Source: Nocardioides speluncae (GTDB taxonomy: Bacteria > Actinomycetota > Actinomycetes > Propionibacteriales > Nocardioidaceae). From it: a stretch of DNA of 64,000 bases. The notes beneath the pieces are model-generated. The model did no database searches. It saw only the letters and a program-made list of their open reading frames with translations, and had not been told where the DNA came from. The position numbers were made by a program, and so were the translations under genes. Where the stretch lies: assembly GCF_003121585.1 (NCBI RefSeq), contig NZ_QEOO01000009.1:1-64000 (forward strand), read 5' to 3'. This document shows, piece by piece, positions 16,345 to 24,809 of the stretch; position 1 is the stretch's first letter; each line of letters begins with the position of its first letter.

Positions 16345-17364
16345 ATGAATATTGTGGACCTCCGCAGCGACACCGTGACCAAGCCGACCGAGGCCATGAG
16401 AGAGGCGATGGCGCGCGCCGAGGTCGGCGACGACGTGTTCGGCGAGGACCCGACCGTCCGTGCCCTTGAGGAGCGGGTCGCGGACCTGTTCGGCCACCAG
16501 GCGGCGCTGTTCACGCCGACGGGATCGATGGCGAACGTGCTCGCCGTCCGCACCCTCGCCGGGCCTGGCCGAGAGGTGCTCTGCGAGTCCTCGGCGCACA
16601 TCGCCCGGGCCGAGCTCGGCGCGCACGCGGCGTACACCGGGATCACGATGCGGACCTGGACCGACCCGCGCGGCCAGATCGACCTGCCGGCGATCCAGGG
16701 CCTGTTCGCGCCGGACATGGGCCCGTTCTTCGTGCCGACCGCGGCGATCTCGGTGGAGAACACCCACAACTTCGCGGGCGGCGCGGTGCTGCCGCTGTCC
16801 GACCTCCAGGAGCTCCGCGAGTACGCCGACGCGCAGGGCGCCAAGGTCCATCTCGACGGCGCCCGGATCTGGAACGCACACGTCGCGACCGGAGTCCCGC
16901 TCGCCGACTACGGCCGGATCGCCGACGTGCTCGCGGTCTGCCTGTCCAAGGGGCTCGGCGCGCCGGTGGGCTCGCTGCTGGCCGGCGCTCAGGACGCCAT
17001 CGACGAGTCGCGGATCTGGCGCAAACGGATGGGCGGTGGGATGCGGCAGGCAGGGATCCTCGCCGCCGCCGGCCTGCACGCCCTCGACCACCATCTGGAG
17101 CGGCTCGCGGACGACCACACGCACGCCCGGTTGCTGGCCGAGGCCTGCGGTGTGGACCCGGCGACGGTGGACACCAACATCGTGGTCTGGGAGCACCCTG
17201 CCGCGGCCCGCATCGTCGACCGGGCGGCGGCCGAGGGCGTTCGGGTCGCGCTAGTCGGGCCGACGACGGTGCGACTGGTGACCCACCTCGATCTCGACAA
17301 GGCCGACGCCGAGCGGGCCGCGACGGTGCTCGCCCGGCTGGCGGGGGACGGAGACCGGCAATGA
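16345..17364 (+). CDS. ltaE: low-specificity L-threonine aldolase
   Basis: 339 residues. A PLP enzyme of the beta-eliminating lyase family that splits threonine/allo-threonine to glycine and acetaldehyde. The N-terminal DLRSDTVTKPTEAMR is diagnostic. The PLP Lys is in VCLSKGLGAPVGSLL and the Asp-Gly-Ala-Arg in HLDGARIWNA. The ATG lies 7 nt after TAGCGT (16332-16337), so it is leaderless. Its stop overlaps the next gene (ATGA), placing the methyltransferase in the same operon. Confidence 0.93.
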   Translation: MNIVDLRSDTVTKPTEAMREAMARAEVGDDVFGEDPTVRALEERVADLFGHQAALFTPTGSMANVLAVRTLAGPGREVLCESSAHIARAELGAHAAYTGITMRTWTDPRGQIDLPAIQGLFAPDMGPFFVPTAAISVENTHNFAGGAVLPLSDLQELREYADAQGAKVHLDGARIWNAHVATGVPLADYGRIADVLAVCLSKGLGAPVGSLLAGAQDAIDESRIWRKRMGGGMRQAGILAAAGLHALDHHLERLADDHTHARLLAEACGVDPATVDTNIVVWEHPAAARIVDRAAAEGVRVALVGPTTVRLVTHLDLDKADAERAATVLARLAGDGDRQ

Positions 17365-18158
17365 CCGATGATGGATGGATCAGCGGCGATCCGTACGAGC
17401 GCTACATCGGGCGATGGAGCTCGTTGGTGGCCCGCGAGTTCCTGGACTGGATCGGCCCACCGGCCGGCCCGGACTGGCTCGATGTCGGCTGCGGTGCTGG
17501 GGCGCTGACCGCGGCGATCGTGGAGACCCAGAGCCCGCGCTGGCTGGCGGGGGTCGACCCGTCGGCAGGCTTCCTCGACACCGCCCACAGACGGCTCGCC
17601 CATGCCTGGGTCGAGCTCCGGCGGGCCGACGCCGTCGACCTTCCGTACGAGCCGGAGTCCTTCGACCGCGTGGTGTCCGGGCTGGTGCTCAACTTCATCC
17701 CGGACCAGCCGCGCGCCCTCGCGGAGATGCGCCGGGTGCTCCGGCCGGGCGGCGAGGTGGCCGGCTACGTCTGGGACTACGCGGGCAAGATGGAGCTGAT
17801 CGGCAGGTTCTGGGAGGCCGCGGTCGCCCTTGACCCGGCCGCCGCCGACCTGGACGAGCGCACCCGCTTCCCCAGTGCTGCTCCCGACCCGCTCCGCGAG
17901 CTCTTCGAGGGGGCCGGGCTCGACGGGGTCGAGGTCCGGGCCATCGAGGTGACGACCGACTTCGCCGACTTCGACGACTACTGGACGCCGTTTCTGGGCG
18001 GCCAGGGCCCGGCACCGGCGTACTGCATGTCGCTGGCTGAGGACGCCCGCGCGGAGCTCCGGGAACGGCTGCGGTCCGCGCTGCCGGCCCGGGCCGACGG
18101 CAGCATCGAGCTGGTCGCCCGGGCCTGGGCGGTGCGCGGACGCAAGCCCGCCGGCTAG
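17361..18158 (+). CDS. class I SAM-dependent methyltransferase
   Basis: 265 residues. Motif I is LDVGCGAGALTAAI and the acidic end of strand 2 is in GVDPSAGFLDTA. Post-motif III is LRPGGEVAGYVWDY. The fold is that of ubiE/small-molecule methyltransferases; substrate unknown. The ATG overlaps the stop of the aldolase gene by 4 bp. Possible link to amino acid catabolism from context only. Confidence 0.85.
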   Translation: MTDDGWISGDPYERYIGRWSSLVAREFLDWIGPPAGPDWLDVGCGAGALTAAIVETQSPRWLAGVDPSAGFLDTAHRRLAHAWVELRRADAVDLPYEPESFDRVVSGLVLNFIPDQPRALAEMRRVLRPGGEVAGYVWDYAGKMELIGRFWEAAVALDPAAADLDERTRFPSAAPDPLRELFEGAGLDGVEVRAIEVTTDFADFDDYWTPFLGGQGPAPAYCMSLAEDARAELRERLRSALPARADGSIELVARAWAVRGRKPAG

Positions 18159-18173
18159 GCGCGACTAGCGCGG

Positions 18174-20135
18174 CTAGCGGGCCGGTGGCTCGTTCGGCGG
18201 CTGGCCGTAGGGAGGCTGTCCGTACGGCTGCTGCGGCTCGCCGTACACCGGCGGCCCCTGCTGGTACGGCGGTTGCTGAGGCGGCTGCTGGTACTGCTGC
18301 GTCGGTGGCTGGGGTGGGTAGCCGCCCTGCCACTGCTGCGGGTGCGGCGGCTGTTGCTGTTGCTGCTGAGGCTGACCGGGGTGCGCCTGCACGCTGCTGG
18401 CGAAGGTCTTGGCCTGCTGGGTGAGCTGGTTCCAGTCGAGCACGCCGTGGAAGAGCGCCAGCCCGAAGGCGATCAGGGCGGTGATCAGCAGCACCATCAC
18501 CAGCATCAGGAAGCCGTCGACTCCGAGGTACGCCGATGCCTTGCCGCTGAAGTCGCCCTCATCGCTGTCGGCCTTGACCCGCATCTTCGCGTGCAGGGAC
18601 GCGAACCGGCTGAGCACCGGCAGCGCGATCACCAGCAGCCCGAGCCAGCACGCCAGGTTGCGCAGGATCTCGCCGGGCGCGGGGGAGCGGCGTACCACCA
18701 CGGAGGTGGCGAACGCGAGCACGCCGAGGGTGACCAGGGGCGCCAGCCACAGGCCCGGGTCGTTCTCGGCCCAGTGCGCGAGCCGCTCCATCTCCTTGGC
18801 GTCGCCGTTCGGGCCGAACCCGCCGAGGTTCAGCTTGAAGCCGACCGGCACGAGCGAGCCGAGGCCGATCAGCGCGTACCCGGCGTTGGCGAGGCCGGCG
18901 AAGATCATCGCCATCGTCGCCATCAGGTCGGTGTCGCCGGCCCGGTCGCCCGGGTCGAAGCCGTCGTCGCCGCCCAGCAGCAGGAGGATGCCGCCGACGA
19001 TGCCCGCGACCGGCAGTGCCACCAGCAGTGCGGTGAAGCCCCAGATGGGCGCGGCGAGCAGGTCGTGCACCTTCTGGGCCTTCTCCGGAAGCCAGTCGCG
19101 GCGCATGAAGCAGGAGATCGCGAGCACCGAGAACACCACGATGAAGGTCATGAACAGCGAGCCGAACCTGCTGGCGCCGAAGGAGCCGTCACCCGTGCCC
19201 ATGTCCTCGCCGATGCCGCCGCCGAAGTCGGACCGGAACACGATGCTCACGAAGAACAGGGGCACCGCCACCACGAAGGCGGTCCTGGCGGCGTCACCGA
19301 GGGCGTCGAGGACTCTGGGGTAGCCGGCTGTCTGCTTGCGGAACAGGTAGACCGCCGCACCCAGCGCGATCAGGCTCAGCGTCAGCGGCATCGCCCCGGC
19401 GCCGGCGGACATCGACATCTCGTCGTCGCCACCCGACGCGGACACACCGGCACCGAACGTCCCGGCGAGCAGCACGCCGAACAGCGTGAGCATCTGGTCG
19501 ATGCTCGTCTCGTCCTGCTTGAGCATGGCGGCGAGCAGCAGTGAGAGCGCGGCCGCGATGCCGAGCGCCGCGCCGGCCACGATGCCCGCGCCGCGCCAGT
19601 TGCCGACCAGGAGCTTGGCCACCACCGGGTTCGCCGCGAGCGCCGCCAGCTGCGACTGCTGGCCCGACTGCTGACCGGGCTGCGGGCCGGTGGGCTGCTG
19701 CCAGCCGAACTGCTCGTACGGGTTCTCCTGCTGCGGGTGCCCCTGCTGCTGGTACGGCGCGGTCGGGTCCGACTGCGGCGGCGGCGAGTGCCGCGGGTTG
19801 TCGGCGTAGTGGGTGTGGCTCGGCGCCTGCTCGTCGTACGCCGGCAGCTGGCTGGTCGACTCGGCCGCGCTGACCGGTGGCGGCTGCGGCGGCATCGTCC
19901 CGGTGGGACCGGTCGAGCCGGTCGCGCCGAGCGGGTCGAATGGGGAGGTCCCCAAGGAGTCGCGCAGGTCGTCGCGGTCGGTCGGCGGCATTGTGCCGGT
20001 CGGTCCGACGGGCGGCGGCTCGGTGGGCGGTATGTCGCCTGTGGACGCGGCGCCGGTGCGCAAGTCCTGACCGCAGTTGCCGCAGAAGGGGTGGCCGAGA
20101 GTGTTCTCGGTTCCGCAGGTACCGCAGAAGCGCAT
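18174..20135 (-). CDS. zinc-ribbon multi-pass membrane protein with P/Q-rich C-terminal tail
   Basis: 653 residues. N-terminal zinc ribbon: CGTCG (4-8) and CGNCG near 18-22. A Pro/Thr/Gln-rich linker (about 30-165) follows. The central region (about 185-545) holds many hydrophobic helices, e.g. GAGIVAGAALGIAAALSLLL and FLMLVMVLLITALIAFGLAL. A long PQQQ/YGQPP repeat tail (about 585-653) ends it. ggagag ribosome site before the ATG. Function unknown. It is followed 77 bp upstream by a second zinc-ribbon membrane protein on the same strand, and they may act together. Confidence 0.8.
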   Translation of the reverse strand: MRFCGTCGTENTLGHPFCGNCGQDLRTGAASTGDIPPTEPPPVGPTGTMPPTDRDDLRDSLGTSPFDPLGATGSTGPTGTMPPQPPPVSAAESTSQLPAYDEQAPSHTHYADNPRHSPPPQSDPTAPYQQQGHPQQENPYEQFGWQQPTGPQPGQQSGQQSQLAALAANPVVAKLLVGNWRGAGIVAGAALGIAAALSLLLAAMLKQDETSIDQMLTLFGVLLAGTFGAGVSASGGDDEMSMSAGAGAMPLTLSLIALGAAVYLFRKQTAGYPRVLDALGDAARTAFVVAVPLFFVSIVFRSDFGGGIGEDMGTGDGSFGASRFGSLFMTFIVVFSVLAISCFMRRDWLPEKAQKVHDLLAAPIWGFTALLVALPVAGIVGGILLLLGGDDGFDPGDRAGDTDLMATMAMIFAGLANAGYALIGLGSLVPVGFKLNLGGFGPNGDAKEMERLAHWAENDPGLWLAPLVTLGVLAFATSVVVRRSPAPGEILRNLACWLGLLVIALPVLSRFASLHAKMRVKADSDEGDFSGKASAYLGVDGFLMLVMVLLITALIAFGLALFHGVLDWNQLTQQAKTFASSVQAHPGQPQQQQQQPPHPQQWQGGYPPQPPTQQYQQPPQQPPYQQGPPVYGEPQQPYGQPPYGQPPNEPPAR

Positions 20136-20212
20136 GCAATCTCTCCGTGAAGTCGGGGATGTGCGGACCGCTTACCCGAGCGTCGGCCGCTGAAACCAGG
20201 ACGGACAGGGTG

Positions 20213-21259
20213 TCAGGCCGGTGGTGCGCCGACCAGGGACACCTCGCTGATGACGGTGAAGTCGCGGTGTGCCTCCGGCGGCGGGCCGATCGACACGATC
20301 CGTAGCTGGACCTGCTTGGTGGTGACATCGGGGACCTTGACGGTTTGCACCTGCATGCTCGTGCCCAGCGTCTGCTGAACCGTCTGGCCGTCGTCGAAGA
20401 TCCACTCGACCTGCAGGATCCGGCGGTTGCGCATGTACCAGTTGGTCTTATTGCCGGCTGGGTCGCGGTCGGTCTTCGCGTAGCCGTTGATCAGGCCGAC
20501 CTGGGTGATCACCGACTCCTCGGCCAGCTCGAAGATGAGCGGCGAGGGCGCCTCGCGCTTCATCCGCCATGCCGTCGCGGGATCGCCGTCCAGCATGTTG
20601 CGGGCGTCGAACCTGACCGGGTTGCCGCGGACGTCCTCGCCGGGCGGTGCGGTGGACGGGACGACCGCGGTCGCGAAGCGGGCGATGTCGGTGGGGTTGT
20701 CGGGGTCGTCCGGGGGAGTGTCGCTGCCCGGCGACTCCTTGTCGTTGGGCTTGCCGGTCGGCTCGGAGGAGACGTCCTGCTTCTTGTCGTCGTCGCCACC
20801 CCCCAGCAGCCAGATCGCGAAGCCGCCGATCAACAGCAGGCACAGCAGGCTGGCGGCGAAGATCAGCCAGCCGGACCCGATCCCGCCACGCCGTTCCTGG
20901 CGCTGCGGCGGTCGGTGGACGGTGGGCTGGTCGGACGGCGACGGTGGGGCGGTGTGGCCCGGGGTGGGCGCCCAGCCGATGTCGGCGGGCGGCGCCTGGT
21001 ACGGCGACGGCTGGTCCGCCGACTCGTCCGGGCGCATCTGGGTATGGGCAGCCGGCACCTCGTCGGCGAACAGCGGGTACCGCGCGCTGGACTCGACCTC
21101 GATCGGCTGGACCGGAGGCGGCGCGACGGGCTGCTGCACGGGTGGCTGAACGGGCGCTGGGGCTGGAGACTCGACCGAGGCACCGGGCACAGGATAGCCA
21201 CAATTGGTGCAGAACCGGCCGATACCGAGTTCATGTCCGCACTGGGTGCAGAACTTCAT
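20213..21259 (-). CDS. zinc-ribbon, single-pass membrane protein with extracytoplasmic discoidin-like (NADase-type glycan-binding) domain
   Basis: 348 residues. The zinc ribbon MKFCTQCGHELGIGRFCTNC opens the protein. A Pro-rich cytoplasmic region leads to one membrane helix (WLIFAASLLCLLLIGGFAIWL, about 131-151). An acidic linker follows, then a C-terminal beta-sandwich (about 205-348) with NMLDGDPATAWRM and TQVGLINGY, typical of discoidin-fold domains annotated as NADase-type glycan-binding. Topology: zinc ribbon inside, sandwich outside. The start has the ribosome site ggaggt upstream. It pairs with the neighbouring zinc-ribbon protein; role unknown, perhaps envelope sensing. Confidence 0.8.
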   Translation of the reverse strand: MKFCTQCGHELGIGRFCTNCGYPVPGASVESPAPAPVQPPVQQPVAPPPVQPIEVESSARYPLFADEVPAAHTQMRPDESADQPSPYQAPPADIGWAPTPGHTAPPSPSDQPTVHRPPQRQERRGGIGSGWLIFAASLLCLLLIGGFAIWLLGGGDDDKKQDVSSEPTGKPNDKESPGSDTPPDDPDNPTDIARFATAVVPSTAPPGEDVRGNPVRFDARNMLDGDPATAWRMKREAPSPLIFELAEESVITQVGLINGYAKTDRDPAGNKTNWYMRNRRILQVEWIFDDGQTVQQTLGTSMQVQTVKVPDVTTKQVQLRIVSIGPPPEAHRDFTVISEVSLVGAPPA

Positions 21260-21368
21260 GAGCTGACCTCCGAGAAGAGCTGGCCAGCAGAGCGTATGTG
21301 AAAACCAAAGTAAGGCCGAACTCGTGTCCGGGTCTGTCCGGACGAGCGGCCTGCACGCTGGTGCCTCC

Positions 21369-21842
21369 CTAGGATGCCGACCGCCGTTCCGCCTCCCGGG
21401 CGATGTCCTCCAGGTCGTGCTGGAGCGCGCGCCGCGTCGACTCGTAGCTGAGGCCGCCGAAGAACTTCCAGGCGGCCTTGCCGGCCCGCGACCGCTCCTT
21501 CATCACCGCGGTCGCGGTCATCGAGAGCCGGGTCTGGCCGTCCCGGGTCGGCGTCAGCGAGTACGCCGTACGCACCGTGTCGTGGCCGAGGCGCGCCTCC
21601 TGAAGGGTGCGGAACGGCGGGTCGGACTCGACGACGTGGAGCTCCTCCACACCGTGGTGGCCGAACATCACGCGCTGCTCCTCCCATGCCGTCCCCACGT
21701 CGTACGGACCATCGGTGAGCTGCCGGCTGGCGGTGACGCTGCGCAACACCTGCGACGCGTGTTCGACGTCGGTCAGCACCCCCCAGATCTGCTCCGGGTC
21801 GGATGCGACGGTGGTGTTCAGGTGGATCACGTGGCCTGCCAT
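21369..21842 (-). CDS. SRPBCC-family protein
   Basis: 157 residues. START/SRPBCC ligand-binding fold: TTVASDPEQIWGVLTDVEHA at the N-terminus and a long C-terminal helix (SYESTRRALQHDLEDIAREAE). The ATG at 21842 is chosen over an upstream in-frame start because gaggag lies just before it and the extension is not conserved-looking. Ligand unknown. It stands alone, with about 110 bp of non-coding sequence separating it from the zinc-ribbon genes. Confidence 0.8.
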   Translation of the reverse strand: MAGHVIHLNTTVASDPEQIWGVLTDVEHASQVLRSVTASRQLTDGPYDVGTAWEEQRVMFGHHGVEELHVVESDPPFRTLQEARLGHDTVRTAYSLTPTRDGQTRLSMTATAVMKERSRAGKAAWKFFGGLSYESTRRALQHDLEDIAREAERRSAS

Positions 21843-21987
21843 GTGCGGGACTCCTCTTTCCGAGAGCCCTCCCCTTGTGTTGCCCCTTGGTCCATCGTGG
21901 CGCAACCCGACGGTCGCCTCAACCGCCAGCCGTGCCGAATCGCCTCGGGGCCGGCCCAGCCAAGGCCGGCCTAGTGGACGGTCCCCG

Positions 21988-22054
21988 CCAGTAGGCAAAC
22001 AGGGGTCGATCCTGCGGATCTGCCTGCCTCAGCGCCGAGTTTGCCTACTGGGAG
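21988..22054. repeat. inverted repeat, copy 1, upstream of AbiEi/DUF559 gene
   Basis: ccagtaggcaaac (21988-22000) pairs perfectly with gtttgcctactgg (22039-22051), leaving a 38-nt loop. The right arm plus gggag is repeated exactly downstream of the gene (22997-23012). The loop sequences of the two copies are also related (gatc, tgcct, gcg blocks). Confidence 0.8.
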
Positions 22055-22107
22055 GGCCCTGTGGATAGCGAGATGCGGGATTCCTTCGGTCGAGGCAGGC
22101 TTCTCGC

Positions 22108-22968
22108 GTGGATCCGGTGGCGGCGCTCGAGAGGCTCGGTGGGGTGGGGTCGCGTGCTGCGCTGCTCCGGATCACCACTCGCAGGCGGCTTCGTCGTGCG
22201 GTCAAGGACGGTCACATCCGTCGAGTGCGACGTGGCGACTATGCGCTCGCCGCGGCCGACCGGGCGCTGGTCAAGGCCCGCCAGCTCGGCGGTGTCGCCT
22301 CCCACCTGAGCGCCGCCCAGCTCCACGGCTGGGAGGTCGCCTTCCCGGCGTCGACTCCGTGGATCACGGTGCCGCGCAACAGGGCGGTCCGGGATCGACG
22401 CAACTGTCATCTTTTCTGGGCGGACCTGGACGGTGAGACCGGTGACGTTACCTCGGCGTCGCGCACCGTCCTGGACTGCGCGCGGCGCCTTCCGTTCGGG
22501 CCGGCGCTCGCCGTGGCCGACTCTGCGCTGCGCCATCTCGACGTGTCGCCCGAGAGGCTGGTCAAGGAGGCCGACGAGGTGCGCGGCAAGGGCGCAGCGG
22601 CGGCCCGACGAGTGGCCGCGTCCGCGAGTCGGCTGGCGGCCAACCCCTTCGAGTCGGTCGTTCGAGCCCTGGCCATCGAGGCCGGACTCGACGTCGAGCC
22701 ACAGGTAGTCGTGCGGGTGGCAGACCGGATCGTCCAGCCGGACCTCCTCGATCGGGGCCGCCGGCTCGTCATCGAGGCGGACTCGTGGGAGTTCCACACC
22801 GGCAAGGATGCCTTCGAGCGGGACTGCTGGCGCTACAACGCCCTGGTGCTCGACGGCTGGACCGTCCTGCGCTTCACCTGGCGACAGGTGATGCTCGATC
22901 CCGACTATGTGCTCGCTTGCTTGCGCCAACTCGCCGCGGTGCCCTCTGGGAAGGCAAACGTGGCCTGA
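22108..22968 (+). CDS. AbiEi-like N-terminal domain fused to DUF559 (Vsr/PD-(D/E)XK-like) domain
   Basis: 286 residues. The N-terminal half has a winged-helix, AbiEi-antitoxin-like layout (AALLRITTRRRLRRAVKDGH followed by IRRVRRGDYAL, then HLSAAQLHGW). The C-terminal third is DUF559-like, with IEADSWEFHTGKDAFERDC and WTVLRFTWRQVMLDPDYVL. These resemble the very-short-patch endonuclease core: Asp in VQPDLLD, Glu in IEADS. Such fusions are common orphan genes in actinobacteria; nuclease or regulatory role unproven. GTG start. The last codons (GKANVA) lie in the left arm of the downstream repeat, so repeat and gene form one unit. Confidence 0.75.
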   Translation: MDPVAALERLGGVGSRAALLRITTRRRLRRAVKDGHIRRVRRGDYALAAADRALVKARQLGGVASHLSAAQLHGWEVAFPASTPWITVPRNRAVRDRRNCHLFWADLDGETGDVTSASRTVLDCARRLPFGPALAVADSALRHLDVSPERLVKEADEVRGKGAAAARRVAASASRLAANPFESVVRALAIEAGLDVEPQVVVRVADRIVQPDLLDRGRRLVIEADSWEFHTGKDAFERDCWRYNALVLDGWTVLRFTWRQVMLDPDYVLACLRQLAAVPSGKANVA

Positions 22969-23012
22969 ACAGCCTGATCCAGATGCCTTGCGGCGCGTTT
23001 GCCTACTGGGAG
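22946..23012. repeat. inverted repeat, copy 2, overlapping the 3' end of the AbiEi/DUF559 gene
   Basis: aggcaaacg (22952-22960) pairs with cgtttgcct (22996-23004). The 16-nt string gtttgcctactgggag (22997-23012) is identical to 22039-22054. The left arm is part of the coding sequence. It may also serve as transcription terminator. Confidence 0.75.
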
Positions 23013-23031
23013 AGCCCGAGGGTCGGTCCTG

Positions 23032-23925
23032 TCACACCGCGATGTGAGTGACCTCGGCCTCGATCTTTCGGCGGGGGAGCAGTTCCACGACCAGCATTGC
23101 GGTCAGCACCATCCCGCCACCGGCCAGCATCCTCAGGGTCAGCGACTCGCCGCCGAGCAGCACCGCGAAGAAGGCGGCGAAGACCGGCTCCATGCTCATG
23201 ATGATCGCGCTGCGGGTGGGGGAGAGGTGGGACTGCGCCCAGGTCTGGCTGAGCATCGCGGCCGCTCCCGCGAACAGCGCCATGTAGACGATCGACGACC
23301 AGTCCCGGCCGCTCTGCGGCAGCTCGATCCCGTCGGGCACGGTCGCGACGAAGCAGACCACCGCGATCACCACGATCTGCAGGATCGCCATGCCGAGTGC
23401 CTCGCCGGGCTTGGACCACGCGCCGAGGCCGACGATGTGCAGCGCGTAGAGGACGGCCGAAAGCAGCGTGATCGCCTCGCCGTACCCGACCGAGAAGCCG
23501 TCGAGCGTGAGTACGCCGAGACCGGCCGTCGCCAGCGCCACCGCCAGCCAGGTCATCGCGGTGATCCGGGTCCGCAGCACCAGCGCGGCAAGCAGCGGCG
23601 TGAACACGACGTACATCCCGGTGATGAAGCCGGACACGCTGGCCGCGGTGTGCGCGAGCCCGGCGGTCTGCAGGATCTGGGCGACGCCGTACAGGCCGCC
23701 GAGCACCACCGCGTGCCGCCGCGACTCCGGCGACAGCCGCGCGATCGCCCTCGGCGCCACCAGCAGCATCGCCACGCTGGCGATCGCGAACCGCACCGCC
23801 AGGAAGTCCAGCGTCGGCACCCGCTCCAGCAGGTCCTTGATCAGGAAGAACGTCGACCCCCAGCAGGCCGTCATCGCGAGCAGCGCGGCGGTCGCGAGCA
23901 GGGTGGTACGGCGCGACTCGGTCAC
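23032..23925 (-). CDS. EamA/DMT-superfamily transporter
   Basis: 297 residues with ten hydrophobic helices arranged as two EamA repeats (about 10-145 and 155-280), including CWGSTFFLIKDLL and the second-repeat motif SMEPVFAAFFAVLLGGE. Likely exports an amino acid or metabolite. GTG start overlapping the nfo stop by 4 bp; third gene of the pknL-nfo-eamA operon. Confidence 0.88.
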   Translation of the reverse strand: MTESRRTTLLATAALLAMTACWGSTFFLIKDLLERVPTLDFLAVRFAIASVAMLLVAPRAIARLSPESRRHAVVLGGLYGVAQILQTAGLAHTAASVSGFITGMYVVFTPLLAALVLRTRITAMTWLAVALATAGLGVLTLDGFSVGYGEAITLLSAVLYALHIVGLGAWSKPGEALGMAILQIVVIAVVCFVATVPDGIELPQSGRDWSSIVYMALFAGAAAMLSQTWAQSHLSPTRSAIIMSMEPVFAAFFAVLLGGESLTLRMLAGGGMVLTAMLVVELLPRRKIEAEVTHIAV

Positions 23926-24809
23926 CGCAGCGCACCTGCCTCGGCGCGCAGCCGCTTCAGCAGCGCGAGGTCGGGGTTGCCGGGGCGGCGGGAGCCGGGC
24001 GTCTCCAGGATGAACGGCACGCCGTCGGTGGCGGGGTGGGCGAGCAGGTCACGGAAGGCGTCGGCGCCGATGTGGCCGGCGCCGATGTTCTGGTGCCGGT
24101 CCTTGAAGGCGCCGCGCACGTCCATCGAGTCGTTGGCGTGGACGAGCCGGAGCCGGCCGACGCCGCCGATCTCGACGATCCGGTCGAGGGTGGCGGCCGC
24201 CCCGCCCGGCTCGTCGAGCGGCGCGCCGGCGGCGAAGACGTGGCAGGTGTCCAGGCAGATCCCGGCCTTCGGGTGGAAGTCGAGCGCCGCCAGGTAGGGC
24301 TCCAGGTCGTCGACGCCCGCGCACAGCGACTGGCCCTGGCCGGCGGTCGGCTCCAGCAGCAGCCACGGGGCAGCGTCGTCGGCGACCGAGTCGAGGATCG
24401 GCAGCAGCGCCTCGCGGACCCGGAGCAGCGCGCCGTCGTAGGCCGCGTCGGCGCCGGTGGGGTCGACGTACGAGCCGGTGTGTACGACGACGCCCTCGGC
24501 GCCGATCTCGGCGGCGCGGCGCAGGTTGTGGGCGACCAGGGCGGCGGAGCGCTGGTAGGTATCGGTTGTGGGCGAGCCGAGGTTGACCAGGTACGGCGCG
24601 TGGATGAACACGCGCGTCCCGGTCTCGCCGATCGCGTCCCGGAACGCCGCGTCGGCCGCCCGGCTCCCGGGCGAGAGGGCCCAGCCACGCGGGTTGCCGA
24701 CGAAGACCTGCAGGGTCTCGTAGCCGGCCTCGGTCATGTCGGCGAGCGCGCGCAGCAGCCCCTTGCCGACCAGCAGGTGACTCCCGATCGGATTCCGCAG
24801 TCCACCCAT
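23922..24809 (-). CDS. nfo: deoxyribonuclease IV (AP endonuclease)
   Basis: 295 residues, endonuclease IV family. It cuts the DNA backbone 5' to abasic sites during base excision repair, using three zinc ions. Zinc-site segments are visible: FIHAPYLVNL, VVVHTGS, LLEPTAGQG, ICLDTCHVFAAG, LVHANDS and DRHQNIGAGHIG. Its ATG overlaps the pknL stop (TGATG), so it is translated after the kinase. Downstream is the EamA gene. Confidence 0.93.
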   Translation of the reverse strand: MGGLRNPIGSHLLVGKGLLRALADMTEAGYETLQVFVGNPRGWALSPGSRAADAAFRDAIGETGTRVFIHAPYLVNLGSPTTDTYQRSAALVAHNLRRAAEIGAEGVVVHTGSYVDPTGADAAYDGALLRVREALLPILDSVADDAAPWLLLEPTAGQGQSLCAGVDDLEPYLAALDFHPKAGICLDTCHVFAAGAPLDEPGGAAATLDRIVEIGGVGRLRLVHANDSMDVRGAFKDRHQNIGAGHIGADAFRDLLAHPATDGVPFILETPGSRRPGNPDLALLKRLRAEAGALR

